Assembly (NCBI GenBank): GCA_035548055.1
Contig: DASZTL010000077.1
Coordinates: 1 to 16,944, forward strand
Direction: 5' to 3'
DNA from: DASZTV01 sp035548055
GTDB lineage: Bacteria; Actinomycetota; Actinomycetes; JAFAQI01
Length of the DNA: 16,944 nt
In this document: positions 9,217 to 16,944 of the stretch, piece after piece
Layout: each line of letters starts with the position of its first letter
How positions within the stretch are numbered: position 1 is the first letter of the stretch
The notes under the pieces: generated by a model
What the model was told of the DNA's origin: nothing
The model's database searches: none
The model's input: the letters and a program-made list of their open reading frames with translations, nothing else
Made by a program: the position numbers and the translations under genes

Positions 9217-9261
9217 AGGAGATCGCCCGCGCGGCTGCAGAACCCGCGCGGGCGACCTCCT
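9217..9261. terminator. Long hairpin terminator between convergent genes
   Basis: An 18-base stem, AGGAGATCGCCCGCGCGG (9217-9234) with CCGCGCGGGCGACCTCCT (9244-9261), has one A-C mismatch and a 9-base loop. It starts 19 bases after the stop of the FN3-EEP gene and lies just beyond the end of the convergent tad operon. It probably ends the plus-strand unit and may work both ways. There is no U tract. Confidence 0.75.
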
Positions 9262-9267
9262 GAACCT

Positions 9268-9311
9268 CCGCCCCGCGGGCCGACCTCAGGGTTGGTCGGT
9301 CCGGCGGGCGG
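9268..9311. terminator. Imperfect hairpin directly after the tadC stop
   Basis: CCGCCC (9268-9273) can pair with GGGCGG (9306-9311). Inside it, CGGGCCGACC (9276-9285) pairs with GGTCGGTCCG (9294-9303) with one G-U pair. It begins four bases past the tadC stop codon on the minus strand and is a likely terminator of the tad operon. Confidence 0.55.
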
Positions 9312-9314
9312 CGG

Positions 9315-10205
9315 CTAGATGTGGAAGATCGTCTGCGCGATCTTGATCGCGCCTGGACCGATCGTCACGACGAACATCGCGGGGAAGATCGTCAAGATCA
9401 CCGGGAAGAGGATCTTGACCGGCGTCTTCGCGGCTTGTTCGCGGGCGTGCTGACGGCGGACCAGCCGCACCTGCGCGGCTTGCACCCGTAGCACCTCTCC
9501 CACTGCCATGCCGAGCTCGTCGGCCTGCAGCAGGGCGACCACGAAGCCGGACAGCTCCCTGACGTCGGTGCGCTCGCGGAGGAACTCCAGAGCCTTGCGA
9601 CGATCCACCCCGAGCTCGATCTCACGCAGCATCCGCCGGAGCTCATCACCGAGCGGACCGTCGAGCCGGTCGGTCACGATGACAAGCGCCTGCTCTAGTC
9701 CCAGACCGGCTTCGACCGTGATCGACAACAGGTCCAGCGCATCGGGCAGCGCCCGGGCGATCTCCTGCTGGCGCTCGCGCGCCTTCGAGTCGAGCAGGAC
9801 GTCCGGCACGAACGATGCCAGCACACCGACGACGACCGCGGCGACGAGGCCCGGGATGCGATGCGGGTGAACGAACAGACCGAACAGCGCGCCCGCACCC
9901 AGCGCCCCGGCCTTGTAGGCCAGCATCTGCTCGACGGTGAGCTTTGCCTCGAGGCCGGCGTAGACGATCCGTCGCCGGGTGAGATCCAACCGTCGGGCCG
10001 GAGAGAACGGGCGCATCATCCGCGCGCCGATCTCTCCGAGCGGCTCGAGCAGCCGATATGCCAAGCCGGCGTTGGGTGCCGGCACGGATTCGAGCGCGGT
10101 CATGGCGGTCTGCGCATGCGAGGCGATAGCCGCCCGGCTGGCGAACAGTCCGGCGCCGGCGAGGCCGAGGCCCGCCGCGACGAGAACGATGGCGAGAAGG
10201 ACCAT
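9315..10205 (-). CDS. tadC: Tad pilus inner-membrane platform protein TadC
   Basis: The 296-residue product is a type II secretion F-domain (T2SSF) protein, one of two paralogous platform proteins of the Tad/Flp pilus. Membrane segments lie near 2-22, 98-137 (a hydrophobic pair) and 266-286. The T2SSF core between them contains LPDALDLLSITVEAGLGLEQAL (153-174) and LREIELGVDRRKALEFLRERT (193-213), then ALLQADELGMAVGEVLRVQA (224-243). The start at 10205 is chosen because GGAGG is 10 bases upstream inside the tadB end, the next stop lies only 5 bases away, and the product then begins with a membrane helix. It is the last gene of the operon and is followed by hairpins. Confidence 0.92.
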   Translation of the reverse strand: MVLLAIVLVAAGLGLAGAGLFASRAAIASHAQTAMTALESVPAPNAGLAYRLLEPLGEIGARMMRPFSPARRLDLTRRRIVYAGLEAKLTVEQMLAYKAGALGAGALFGLFVHPHRIPGLVAAVVVGVLASFVPDVLLDSKARERQQEIARALPDALDLLSITVEAGLGLEQALVIVTDRLDGPLGDELRRMLREIELGVDRRKALEFLRERTDVRELSGFVVALLQADELGMAVGEVLRVQAAQVRLVRRQHAREQAAKTPVKILFPVILTIFPAMFVVTIGPGAIKIAQTIFHI

Positions 10206-10210
10206 GGCAG

Positions 10211-11164
10211 TCAGACCTCCACTCGGATGACGCGGCGCATCCAGACGAAGCCGACGAGCATCAGCGCGCCCGCAGCCGAGATCATGAGGATGCCGACCGT
10301 CTCGTGGAACAGCGGCTTGATGTAGTTGGGGCTGATCACCAACATCACCGCAGTGATGAAGAAGGGAAGTGCGCCGAGGATCAGACCCGAAAGCCGGCCT
10401 TCGACAGTGAGGGCGTCGACCTCGCGCTTGACCTCGCTGCGGCTGCGCATCGTGCGCGCCACGATCCGCAGGATGTCGGCGAGCCGACCACCGGTGCGTT
10501 GCTGCACGCCGATCGCTTGCACCGTCCAGTCGACGTCGCGGGAACCCAGCCGCGCACTCATCGTCGCCAGTGCGTCGGACAGCTCGTCGCCCATCCGGGT
10601 AGCCGCGAGCACTCGGCCGAACTCGCTCGCCGTCGGCTCGTCGGCCTCCTCGACGACGAGCTCGAGGGCGCGCATGACGCTCGCGCCGGACTCGAGGCTG
10701 GCGGCGATCAGGTCGAGGATCTCCGGGAACTGCTCCTCGAAGCGCTTCTTTCGCTTGTCGACTGACCGCACGACCAGGAGGTACGGCGTGACCAGCGCGA
10801 CCGGGATGAGGATCAGCGCGAGGATCGGTCCGCCGAGGAGGTAGCCGAGCAGCGCGGCGATCAGCGCCCCGACGCACGAGGTGATGGCGAACTCGCCTGC
10901 GGTCAGCGACCAGTCGCTGCGGTCGAGCAGCTGACGGACCCGGTTGAGGAAGTTGAGGTCACCGAGCACGCGCTCGGCGGCCACGCCGCTGCGTGCCAGC
11001 AGCGAACTGGTCCGCTCGGCGTTGTCGGGCCGGGCCGGCTCCAGTGTTTGGAGGTCCAGGGCGGCACGCAGGTCTTGGACCCGCCGCTGGTTGGCGGCGA
11101 CCCGGGCCGCTACGGCGGCGATGACACCGCCGGCGACCATCACGGCCGCGAGCAGGGCGATCAT
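10211..11164 (-). CDS. tadB: Tad pilus inner-membrane platform protein TadB
   Basis: This 317-residue T2SSF-domain protein has an N-terminal membrane helix (2-24), a cytoplasmic part, a hydrophobic hairpin (about 93-132), the F-domain (FEEQFPEILDLIAASLESGASVMRALELV, 142-170; then TGGRLADILRIVARTMRSR, 224-242) and two C-terminal helices (about 258-278 and 288-308). TadB and TadC are thought to couple the TadA ATPase to pilin assembly. The ATG start overlaps the tadA stop as ATGA, indicating translational coupling. Confidence 0.93.
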   Translation of the reverse strand: MIALLAAVMVAGGVIAAVAARVAANQRRVQDLRAALDLQTLEPARPDNAERTSSLLARSGVAAERVLGDLNFLNRVRQLLDRSDWSLTAGEFAITSCVGALIAALLGYLLGGPILALILIPVALVTPYLLVVRSVDKRKKRFEEQFPEILDLIAASLESGASVMRALELVVEEADEPTASEFGRVLAATRMGDELSDALATMSARLGSRDVDWTVQAIGVQQRTGGRLADILRIVARTMRSRSEVKREVDALTVEGRLSGLILGALPFFITAVMLVISPNYIKPLFHETVGILMISAAGALMLVGFVWMRRVIRVEV

Positions 11165-12663
11165 CGCCGCGCTCCCTTGCGTGCCGGAGCGGCCGGTGAG
11201 CTCGTCGCGGCGGTGCGACGGAAGATCGACAGCGGGAGGTCCACCGACCGCTCGGCGAGTCGGTCCGTGCTGCGGGGACGAAGGCCGGTGGCGCGCAGCG
11301 GTCCGCTGCCGGCGCGGTCGAAGATCTCCTGCAACGTGATCGTGTCGCCCTCCCGGCCCTGCACCTCGGTGATGTGCGTGATCGCGCGGGTGCCATCGGG
11401 GTTGCGGCCGAGCTGAACGATCAGATCGATCGCGCTCGCGATCTGCTCGCGGATCGCGCGGAGCGGCAGGTCGACGCCACTCATCAGCACCATCGTCTCG
11501 AGGCGCAGCAGGGCATCGCGTGGGCTGTTCGCGTGGACGGTGGTCAGCGAGCCTTCGTGCCCGGTGTTCATGGCTTGCAACATGTCGATGGCCTCACCGC
11601 CGCGGACCTCACCGACGACGATGCGGTCCGGGCGCATCCGAAGTGCGTTGCGAACCAGGTCACGGATGGTGACGCGGCCGGCGCCTTCGGTGTTGGCCGG
11701 TCGGGACTCCAGCCCGACCACGTGCTGCTGCCCGAGCCGGAGCTCCGCCGCATCCTCGATCGTGATGATGCGCTCCCCGTCGGGAATGAACGCCGACAGG
11801 ACGTTGAGCAGCGTCGTCTTACCGGTCGATGTACCGCCGGAGACGAGGACGTTGAGCTTGCCGCGAACCGCCGCTTCGAGGAAGACCGCAGAGTCCGTGG
11901 ACAGCGACTCCTTGCTGATCAGGTCGGCAACCGTCATCGACCGCTCGGGGAAGCGACGAACCGTGAGGATCGTGCCGCCCGTCGACAGCGGAGGAATGAT
12001 CACGTTGATCCGGCTGCCGTCGTGCAACCGGCCGTCGGCCATCGGGCTCGCCTCATCGACCCGTCGGCCGGCCACCGCGAGCATGCGGTCGGCGACCTGG
12101 CGTAGCGCGGCGTCGGAGCGGAACCGCACCGGGCTCATCGAGATCTTGCCGGCCCGCTCGACATACACCGTGTGCGGGCCGTTGCACATCACCTCGGTGA
12201 CGTCCGGGTCGGCCATCAGCGGGGTGAGTGCGCCCCAGCCGAGCATGTCGGCGAGCGTCGCGTCGATGAACTCCTCGCGCTCAGCGGGCGAGACGCTGAT
12301 CGTCGACGTGCGCAGCACCTTCTCGAGCTGCTTCGCGATCGAGGTCCGGATCCGGCCCTCGTCGACGTCGGCTTCCGACAATGCCGGACCGAAGTCGGTG
12401 ACGACTGCCTGACGAACCTGCGACCGGAGGTCGTCCAGCCGGTCCGGCTCGCCACGATGGTCGGCCAGCGGGGTCACCGTCGCCATGGCGTCAGCAGCCG
12501 GTTGGGTGGTCGTTCGCCGGGGACGTTCGGCGGCAGCCGGGGTACGCGTGGTGCGGTCGGCACGGGTGCCGGGTCGCTGGCGCCGCTCTTGCAGCGCACC
12601 GGCGAGACCCGAGGTGGTGCGGTCCGCCGCCCCTTCGTCGCCGGTCCGGGATGGGAGCTTCAC
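11161..12663 (-). CDS. tadA: Tad pilus assembly ATPase TadA/CpaF
   Basis: The 500-residue type II/IV secretion ATPase powers Tad pilus assembly at the inner membrane as a hexamer. Residues 1-75 are Arg/Thr/Ala-rich and probably disordered. The N-terminal domain of CpaF type follows (about 76-250, with GWGALTPLMADPDVTEVMCNG). Catalytic motifs are intact: Walker A GGTSTGKTT (276-284), Asp box TIEDAAEL (301-308), Walker B region RPDRIVVGEVRGGEA (344-358) and His box GHEGSLTTVHANS (368-380). The GTG start at 12663 has an excellent Shine-Dalgarno AGGAGGT and overlaps the cpaE stop as GTGA. Confidence 0.96.
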   Translation of the reverse strand: MKLPSRTGDEGAADRTTSGLAGALQERRQRPGTRADRTTRTPAAAERPRRTTTQPAADAMATVTPLADHRGEPDRLDDLRSQVRQAVVTDFGPALSEADVDEGRIRTSIAKQLEKVLRTSTISVSPAEREEFIDATLADMLGWGALTPLMADPDVTEVMCNGPHTVYVERAGKISMSPVRFRSDAALRQVADRMLAVAGRRVDEASPMADGRLHDGSRINVIIPPLSTGGTILTVRRFPERSMTVADLISKESLSTDSAVFLEAAVRGKLNVLVSGGTSTGKTTLLNVLSAFIPDGERIITIEDAAELRLGQQHVVGLESRPANTEGAGRVTIRDLVRNALRMRPDRIVVGEVRGGEAIDMLQAMNTGHEGSLTTVHANSPRDALLRLETMVLMSGVDLPLRAIREQIASAIDLIVQLGRNPDGTRAITHITEVQGREGDTITLQEIFDRAGSGPLRATGLRPRSTDRLAERSVDLPLSIFRRTAATSSPAAPARKGARR

Positions 12664-14453
12664 GGGTTACCTCCTGAGAGTGCTCGCCACAGTCGGCGGA
12701 GCGGCGGTTGTACGGCGGGGGCCACGGCGAAGCCGGGGTCGACCCGGCGAGACGTGAGCGCAAGGTTCTCGGCCATCGACGCGACGGCCGGGAGGATGGC
12801 GCGGCTGATCTTCGAGCGTGGCTCTGCTGCCGGCGCCGTGGTGCCGCGGTTCACCGCCCGGCTGACCGCGCGGTCGGCCGGCAGGATCGTGCGGAACCGG
12901 CCGCCGAACGCCTCGTTGGCCTGCGCCACCGTGACGCCGACGTCGGGCTCGACCTTGTTGAGGACCAACCGGAGCCGTTCGTCCTCGAGGCCGAGCCGGC
13001 GCAGCACGTCGGTGAAGGCGGTGAGGTTGCGCAGCGAGGGCACGTCGGGAGTTGCGAGCACCTCGACGGAGTCGGAGCGGTCGAGTGCGGCGATCACGAC
13101 GTCGTTCAGCGACGGGGGCGTGTCCACGATGACCACGTCGTAATGCGGGGCGACACAGTCGAGCACCACCCCCGCGTCTCGGGCTCCGACGTAGTCGGCG
13201 AGCACCGGGTCGCGAGGCGCGGCCAGGACGTCGAACCCGAGCTCGTGGTGGCAGACGAGTTCCGGCAGGTGCTCCTCGAACTCGTCTTCTTCGAGACGCT
13301 GACCGTTTGCGCGATAGAGCCCGTCGTAGATGCTGTACGGGTGGTGGATCTGCAGTGCTGCCGCGACTTCGCCGAACTGCAGATCGAGGTCGACCAGCAG
13401 GACCCGGTGCCCCATCCGTGCGAGCACAGTCGCCGCTGACGTTGCGTAGAACGTCTTGCCGCAACCGCCGGTTGCCGACGCGATCGTGACGATGCGAGCG
13501 TCTCGCGCCTCGGCGATCGGCTCGGACTCGTCGACCTGCTCTGCCTCGGCGACGGACTCGTCGCGATCGGTGGGAATCTCGCCGCCTTCGACGGCACCTG
13601 CGTCCTGGATCTCCTCGTCGGCGTCGTCGATGTCCTCGGTGACTTCGATCTCGTCCGCGTAGTCAGTCGCCTGGTCGCCGGCGGCGTCAGGGGGCAGGTC
13701 GTCGTGGACGACTGTGGCCTGGGTCGGGACCAGGACGGGGCCGGTATCGAGGGTGACGGCTGCGTGGCGCGCCGGGTGGTCGGTGCCCGTCCCGCCCGCG
13801 ACGTCGGCAACCACACCGCGGACCATCCCGGCGAACCGTCCCGCCGCCGAGGTGCCTTCGCTGATGTCGGGCACCATCGCCGCTGCCGGCACGTCGACGT
13901 CGGTGTCGGAGGACGCCGCGGTCGCCTCGTCGTCCTCGCGCGCCTCGTCGTCCTCGACGTACTCGTCGGCTCCGTAGGACACGGAGTCGTAGGCGGCGTA
14001 TTCGTCCTCGGTCTCGTCGCCGTCCTCGATCCCGTACTCAGCGTCCGGCGTCGAGTAGCCGTGCCGCTCGGCGGCATCGAGCAGGTCCCACAGCGCCACG
14101 TCGGCGCGGTCGAGCGCGGCCCGGAGCTTGGTGACGGTCAGCGGGCCGCGAACGGACTGCGAGATGCCGGCGCCGGCGAGGTCGGACTTCTCGACCACGT
14201 TCCCGTTGAGGTGTGCGACTGCGATCGAGACCGGATGGTCGCGCCGCCACCGAGCGATGCGGCGCAGACCGGTCGCGGTGAGCTCCTTGGATCCGACGAG
14301 CAGGACGTCGACGTCCACCTCGCACTCGTCGAGATCACCGGGACGGACGACGTCGAGCTCGTCGAACCGTTCGGCGTCGATGCGCGCGAGGGCGTCCTGG
14401 ACCACACCGGTGCGGTCCAGCGTCCCGATCGAGCGAATGACGCTCAGGGTCAT
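12660..14453 (-). CDS. cpaE: CpaE/TadZ-like ATPase, Tad pilus localisation protein, with long acidic linker
   Basis: The 597-residue protein has an N-terminal receiver-like domain (about 1-130) and a C-terminal ParA/MinD-type ATPase domain (about 318-575), the layout of CpaE/TadZ, which places the pilus machine at a cell pole or membrane site. ATPase motifs are ATGGCGKT (327-334), VLLVDLDLQFG (351-361), VIVDTPPSLND (441-451) and LVLNKVEPD (497-504). The deviant Walker A lysine (KGGxGKT) is replaced by Thr328; the P-loop Lys333 and Thr334 remain. Residues about 138-316 form an unusually long linker very rich in Asp and Glu, probably disordered. The ATG start overlaps the cpaB stop as ATGA. Confidence 0.9.
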   Translation of the reverse strand: MTLSVIRSIGTLDRTGVVQDALARIDAERFDELDVVRPGDLDECEVDVDVLLVGSKELTATGLRRIARWRRDHPVSIAVAHLNGNVVEKSDLAGAGISQSVRGPLTVTKLRAALDRADVALWDLLDAAERHGYSTPDAEYGIEDGDETEDEYAAYDSVSYGADEYVEDDEAREDDEATAASSDTDVDVPAAAMVPDISEGTSAAGRFAGMVRGVVADVAGGTGTDHPARHAAVTLDTGPVLVPTQATVVHDDLPPDAAGDQATDYADEIEVTEDIDDADEEIQDAGAVEGGEIPTDRDESVAEAEQVDESEPIAEARDARIVTIASATGGCGKTFYATSAATVLARMGHRVLLVDLDLQFGEVAAALQIHHPYSIYDGLYRANGQRLEEDEFEEHLPELVCHHELGFDVLAAPRDPVLADYVGARDAGVVLDCVAPHYDVVIVDTPPSLNDVVIAALDRSDSVEVLATPDVPSLRNLTAFTDVLRRLGLEDERLRLVLNKVEPDVGVTVAQANEAFGGRFRTILPADRAVSRAVNRGTTAPAAEPRSKISRAILPAVASMAENLALTSRRVDPGFAVAPAVQPPLRRLWRALSGGNP

Positions 14454-15211
14454 CGGTTGCTCCGCACCACACTGTCCGGAGTGGCGCCCGACGGGGTGGT
14501 GTCGTGCGAGTTCGTGGTGTACGCGAGGTAGATCGTGCCGAGCGTGACCGCGTTGACGACCTTCTCCGCGTTGACCGGTGACAGGTCGAGCAGTGCGATC
14601 ACGGACCCGTTCGGCTGCGAGCCGGTCGTGTCGCTGTTCGCTGTGCCGTCGGTGGTCGGGTCGGCGACGCTCACGGACAGCACCTTCACGCCGCTGGCAA
14701 ACAGCTTGGTGCGCGACCCGATGGAGTCCGACGAGCCTGAGCTGCTGCCGCCGCCGTAGGTGACGAAGACGTCGACCATCTGGCCGGGCTGCAGGTAACG
14801 CGCGACACCGGAGGACAGTGGCGTCTCGATCGACAGCGCGACGTGGCCCTTGCTCGGCGCCAACCGGCCGGAGGTCGCAGCGGTCGCGAAGTCGTTGTAG
14901 GAGAGCTGACCGCCCTCGGGGACGTTGCCGACCAGCACCGAGTCGGAAGCTTCTGAAGAGCTCAGCACGCTGGTCCCGGCGATCGCGTTCTTGACGACGT
15001 ACGCCGACGGGATCTGCGCCACGTGGACGTGCGAGACGACGTCGTTCGCCGACATTCCGGCGCCGAGAATCTGGTCGGCGACGAGTACGTCGACGGTTTG
15101 CTTGCCGTCAGAGATCTTGTTGTCGACGTTGTGGCCGTAGACGAACACGAGGCCCGCGCCGATGAGCGCGACCACGATTCCGACGATGACGGTGATGTTG
15201 AGCTTGCGCAT
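14450..15211 (-). CDS. cpaB: Flp pilus assembly protein CpaB/RcpC
   Basis: The 253-residue protein has an N-terminal membrane anchor (about 6-26, ITVIVGIVVALIGAGLVFVYG), then an SAF domain (about 39-105, with TVDVLVADQILGAGMSANDVV and VPEGGQLSYNDF) and a RcpC/CpaB domain with HVALSIETPLSSGVARYLQPGQMVDVFVTY. In proteobacteria CpaB acts with the secretin; actinobacteria lack that outer membrane, so here it is probably an extracytoplasmic scaffold facing the cell wall. The start at 15211 has GAGGAG a few bases upstream, 2 bases after the tadE stop. The tail is hydrophilic (NSHDTTPSGATPDSVVRSNR). Confidence 0.9.
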   Translation of the reverse strand: MRKLNITVIVGIVVALIGAGLVFVYGHNVDNKISDGKQTVDVLVADQILGAGMSANDVVSHVHVAQIPSAYVVKNAIAGTSVLSSSEASDSVLVGNVPEGGQLSYNDFATAATSGRLAPSKGHVALSIETPLSSGVARYLQPGQMVDVFVTYGGGSSSGSSDSIGSRTKLFASGVKVLSVSVADPTTDGTANSDTTGSQPNGSVIALLDLSPVNAEKVVNAVTLGTIYLAYTTNSHDTTPSGATPDSVVRSNR

Positions 15212-15213
15212 GA

Positions 15214-15690
15214 TTACTCCTCACGCCCGGAGGCGGCCGCTGAGATGGTGACGCTTGATGAGTGGGTGATGCCGGCGAAGCTCAGCAGGTCGCCGAGCGG
15301 ACCGAGACTTACGGCCTTGCTGACCGTGATCGTCACGGTCTGACCCGACTGCGCGGCAGCCGGGCACGTGTCGACATTGACGGTGTAGGGACCACGCGAG
15401 TCGCTGTCGACGTTGGCGGCTCGGTAGAACTCGTTCTGCACTTGCGTGCACGTGGGCCGGCGGCTGTCAGTGGGGTTGTCCACCGTGCCGTCGGGGTCGT
15501 ACTGGGGACTGTTCGGCGTCGCGGTCGCGTACCGGATCACGTCCGACATGGCGCGATCGAGCGCCATCTTCTGCAGGAGCATCTCGCCGATCGGAAAGAT
15601 CAGCGCGACGACTGACAGCAGAACGGTGAACAGCAACGCGAACTCGACCGCCGCGACGCCGTCGTCGGCATTGCGGCGCGCGCGGCTCAC
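15214..15690 (-). CDS. TadE-family pseudopilin-like protein (second copy)
   Basis: The 158-residue protein has the TadE signature near its N-terminus: DDGVAAVEFALLFTVLLSVVALIF (9-32), with Glu16 in the hydrophobic helix five residues after Gly11, as in pseudopilins. A mostly polar extracytoplasmic part follows with two cysteines that could pair. The GTG start at 15690 overlaps the stop of the preceding gene as GTGA and has GAGG upstream. A longer in-frame extension upstream exists but reads through the other tadE gene and is not credible. A minor pilin or pilus-associated role is inferred from the family. Confidence 0.85.
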   Translation of the reverse strand: MSRARRNADDGVAAVEFALLFTVLLSVVALIFPIGEMLLQKMALDRAMSDVIRYATATPNSPQYDPDGTVDNPTDSRRPTCTQVQNEFYRAANVDSDSRGPYTVNVDTCPAAAQSGQTVTITVSKAVSLGPLGDLLSFAGITHSSSVTISAAASGREE

Positions 15691-16139
15691 TGTCGCCTCG
15701 CCGATGACGAGCGGGTGATGCTGTCGATGCCTGACAGGCCGGGAACGACAGACGCGAGCTGGGAGAGCACCGGCAGCTGGTAGGTGACGCTGACCGTGAC
15801 GAGGTCGCCTTCCTGCGGGGTGCCGGTTGAAGGCTTCGGGGTCGCGACCGCGCTGCTCGGGTCCGGGATCAGCGTGCCGGCCGCCTTCTTCGCCAGGGTC
15901 CCGACGCTGGCGTCGGGGTAGGTGCCGCCTGACGTCGTGGTCGGGATCGACACTTCGCGCGCGACGGTCCGCGCGACGTGATCGGCCATCGCGCTGTAGA
16001 AGAAGAACAGTGCGCCGTAGAGGGCGAAGAAGCACACCGCGACGACGACCGGCAGCACCAGCGCGAACTCGACAGCGGTCGCGCCCTCGTCATCGCGCCG
16101 TCCGTGCCACGAGAGACGGTCCCTGAGTCGCGTGATCAT
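15687..16139 (-). CDS. TadE-family pseudopilin-like protein (first copy)
   Basis: From the ATG at 16139 the protein has 150 residues. DEGATAVEFALVLPVVVAVCFFALYGALFFFYSAM (17-51) is a typical TadE helix with Glu24 five residues after Gly19. The exported remainder is Thr/Ser/Pro-rich in its middle. The start shares one base with the upstream stop (TGATG); a GTG one codon earlier (16142) would overlap it as GTGA, with GAGG before both, so the true start may be one codon longer. It resembles the next tadE in its helix but little elsewhere, suggesting an old duplication. Confidence 0.85.
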   Translation of the reverse strand: MITRLRDRLSWHGRRDDEGATAVEFALVLPVVVAVCFFALYGALFFFYSAMADHVARTVAREVSIPTTTSGGTYPDASVGTLAKKAAGTLIPDPSSAVATPKPSTGTPQEGDLVTVSVTYQLPVLSQLASVVPGLSGIDSITRSSSARRQ

Positions 16140-16944
16140 CACGAGTTCCTCAAGACCGCGCGGAACCCGCCTTGGTGGGTGATCACGCAACTGCCGAAGC
16201 TCGTGAGGTGGGCGACGTACTTGCCGTCCACTTCCGAGATGCAGACCGGGACCATGTCGAGGAACGGGATGCTCAGCCCGGTGACCGTCGTGGAGACGGC
16301 CATCACGGGTGAGCCCGACGCGGCGGCGTCGGCGAGAATCGTCGAGAGGCTCGGGCCGTTGTCCGGCGGGTCGATCGCGTCGGTCAGGTCACCGGAGAGG
16401 TCGGAGATGATCGACGTGCACGAGCCGAGGCCGGGAACAAGGGAGTTGAGCGTCGTGAGGAGGCCTGAGACCGAGTTCAGCGCGGAGAGGATCGTCGCGC
16501 GGGTCAGCTGAAGTGCCGGGTTGACGTTGACCGTCGATCCGCCGAGCGGGATGTTGGGCAGCACGACGACGTTCTTGAAGCGGCGGTGCGCGATCGCGGT
16601 CATGGTCTGGTCCGAGCCGTCCGATCCGAAGACGGAGTCGAAGGGCGCTTTGACGTGCCATGTGGCGGTGACCTTGATGGCCGGGTCGAGCAGGGCCGGC
16701 AGCGTGCTGGAGAGCGCGGCGAACAGGTTGCTCGGGCTCAACCATCCGAGGCCGAGCAGGCTCAGCAGGCCGCCGAGGCCCGAGAGCAGGCTGTTGATGT
16801 TGCCGATGCCCTGCAAACAGGTTTGTGCGGCGCCGAGCACCCCGTCGTCGGCGACGTACGCCGCGGTGCAGGTCGGGGTGCTGGCGTAGGCGTGGCCGAG
16901 GTTGTCGGTGTTGCCGGCGTCGGTCTCGCAGGCGGCCTTCGCTT
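16139..16944 (-). CDS. TadG-like pilus-associated protein, 5' end outside window
   Basis: The frame is open to the window edge, so about 267 C-terminal residues are visible and the N-terminus is missing. No ATPase or enzyme motif is seen. The visible part starts with a Cys- and Ala-containing segment (AKAACETDAGNT, CTAAYV), then a long Gly/Leu/Ser-rich stretch (INSLLSGLGGLLSLLGLG), a beta-type section (IKVTATWHVKAPFDSVFGSDG and MTAIAHRRFKNVVVLPN), and another Leu/Ser-rich part ending VLRNS. Being directly upstream of, and coupled to, two tadE genes, it is probably the TadG/TadE-G-like member of the Tad locus; this is mostly a context call. Confidence 0.55.
   Translation of the reverse strand, partial: AKAACETDAGNTDNLGHAYASTPTCTAAYVADDGVLGAAQTCLQGIGNINSLLSGLGGLLSLLGLGWLSPSNLFAALSSTLPALLDPAIKVTATWHVKAPFDSVFGSDGSDQTMTAIAHRRFKNVVVLPNIPLGGSTVNVNPALQLTRATILSALNSVSGLLTTLNSLVPGLGSCTSIISDLSGDLTDAIDPPDNGPSLSTILADAAASGSPVMAVSTTVTGLSIPFLDMVPVCISEVDGKYVAHLTSFGSCVITHQGGFRAVLRNS

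Noticed and set aside
10206..10877. Upstream extension of tadC into the tadB region
   Set aside because: The extension is the Arg/Pro-rich shadow of tadB; the ATG at 10205 with GGAGG upstream gives a normal-length TadC.
15691..16035. Upstream extension of the second tadE gene
   Set aside because: It is an alternate frame of the first tadE; the GTG at 15690 gives the GTGA overlap and the correct TadE N-terminus.

Overview
The window is high-GC chromosomal DNA from an actinomycete (Actinomycetota). The main evidence is the gene order at the left end: gyrA carrying a mycobacterial-type GyrA intein, then a DUF3566 membrane protein, tRNA-Ile(GAU) and tRNA-Ala(UGC). The same order is found next to the replication origin of mycobacteria, so the window is probably near oriC. 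I cannot name the genus or order from the sequence alone.

Layout. (1) Bases 1-3139, plus strand: the 3' part of gyrA, entered inside its intein, with the DUF3566 gene overlapping its stop codon. (2) Bases 3139-3464: a long perfect inverted repeat, the two tRNA genes and a GC-rich hairpin. (3) Bases 3500-6643, minus strand: a TetR-family regulator coupled to a secreted protein that looks like a TIM barrel, then a secreted protein with two copper-binding cupredoxin domains and a natural His6 tail, which has its own promoter. (4) Bases 6720-9197, plus strand, divergent from tetR: an MpaB/latex-clearing-type oxygenase homologue, then a secreted FN3 plus endonuclease/exonuclease/phosphatase-fold protein. 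Two palindromes in the 76-bp divergent gap are the likely TetR operators. (5) Bases 9217-9311: strong hairpins between convergent transcription units. (6) Bases 9315-16944, minus strand: a tightly packed Tad (Flp pilus) operon reading tadG-like (cut by the window end), tadE, tadE, cpaB, cpaE/tadZ, tadA/cpaF, tadB, tadC.

How the genes fit together. Seven of the eight tad genes overlap or nearly touch their neighbours (ATGA, GTGA or TGATG junctions, or 2-5 bp gaps), which points to one translationally coupled unit building a type IV-like pilus platform. No Flp prepilin, prepilin peptidase or outer-membrane secretin is in the window. The middle region encodes exported or redox-type proteins: two-domain cupredoxin, putative TIM-barrel enzyme, MpaB-type oxygenase and secreted phosphodiesterase/nuclease. 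The TetR regulator may control the divergent pair, but no pathway can be assigned.

No insertion sequence, prophage, CRISPR array or recognisable defence system is visible. The intein is the only mobile-element-like component. No stretch longer than 300 bases lacks a gene.
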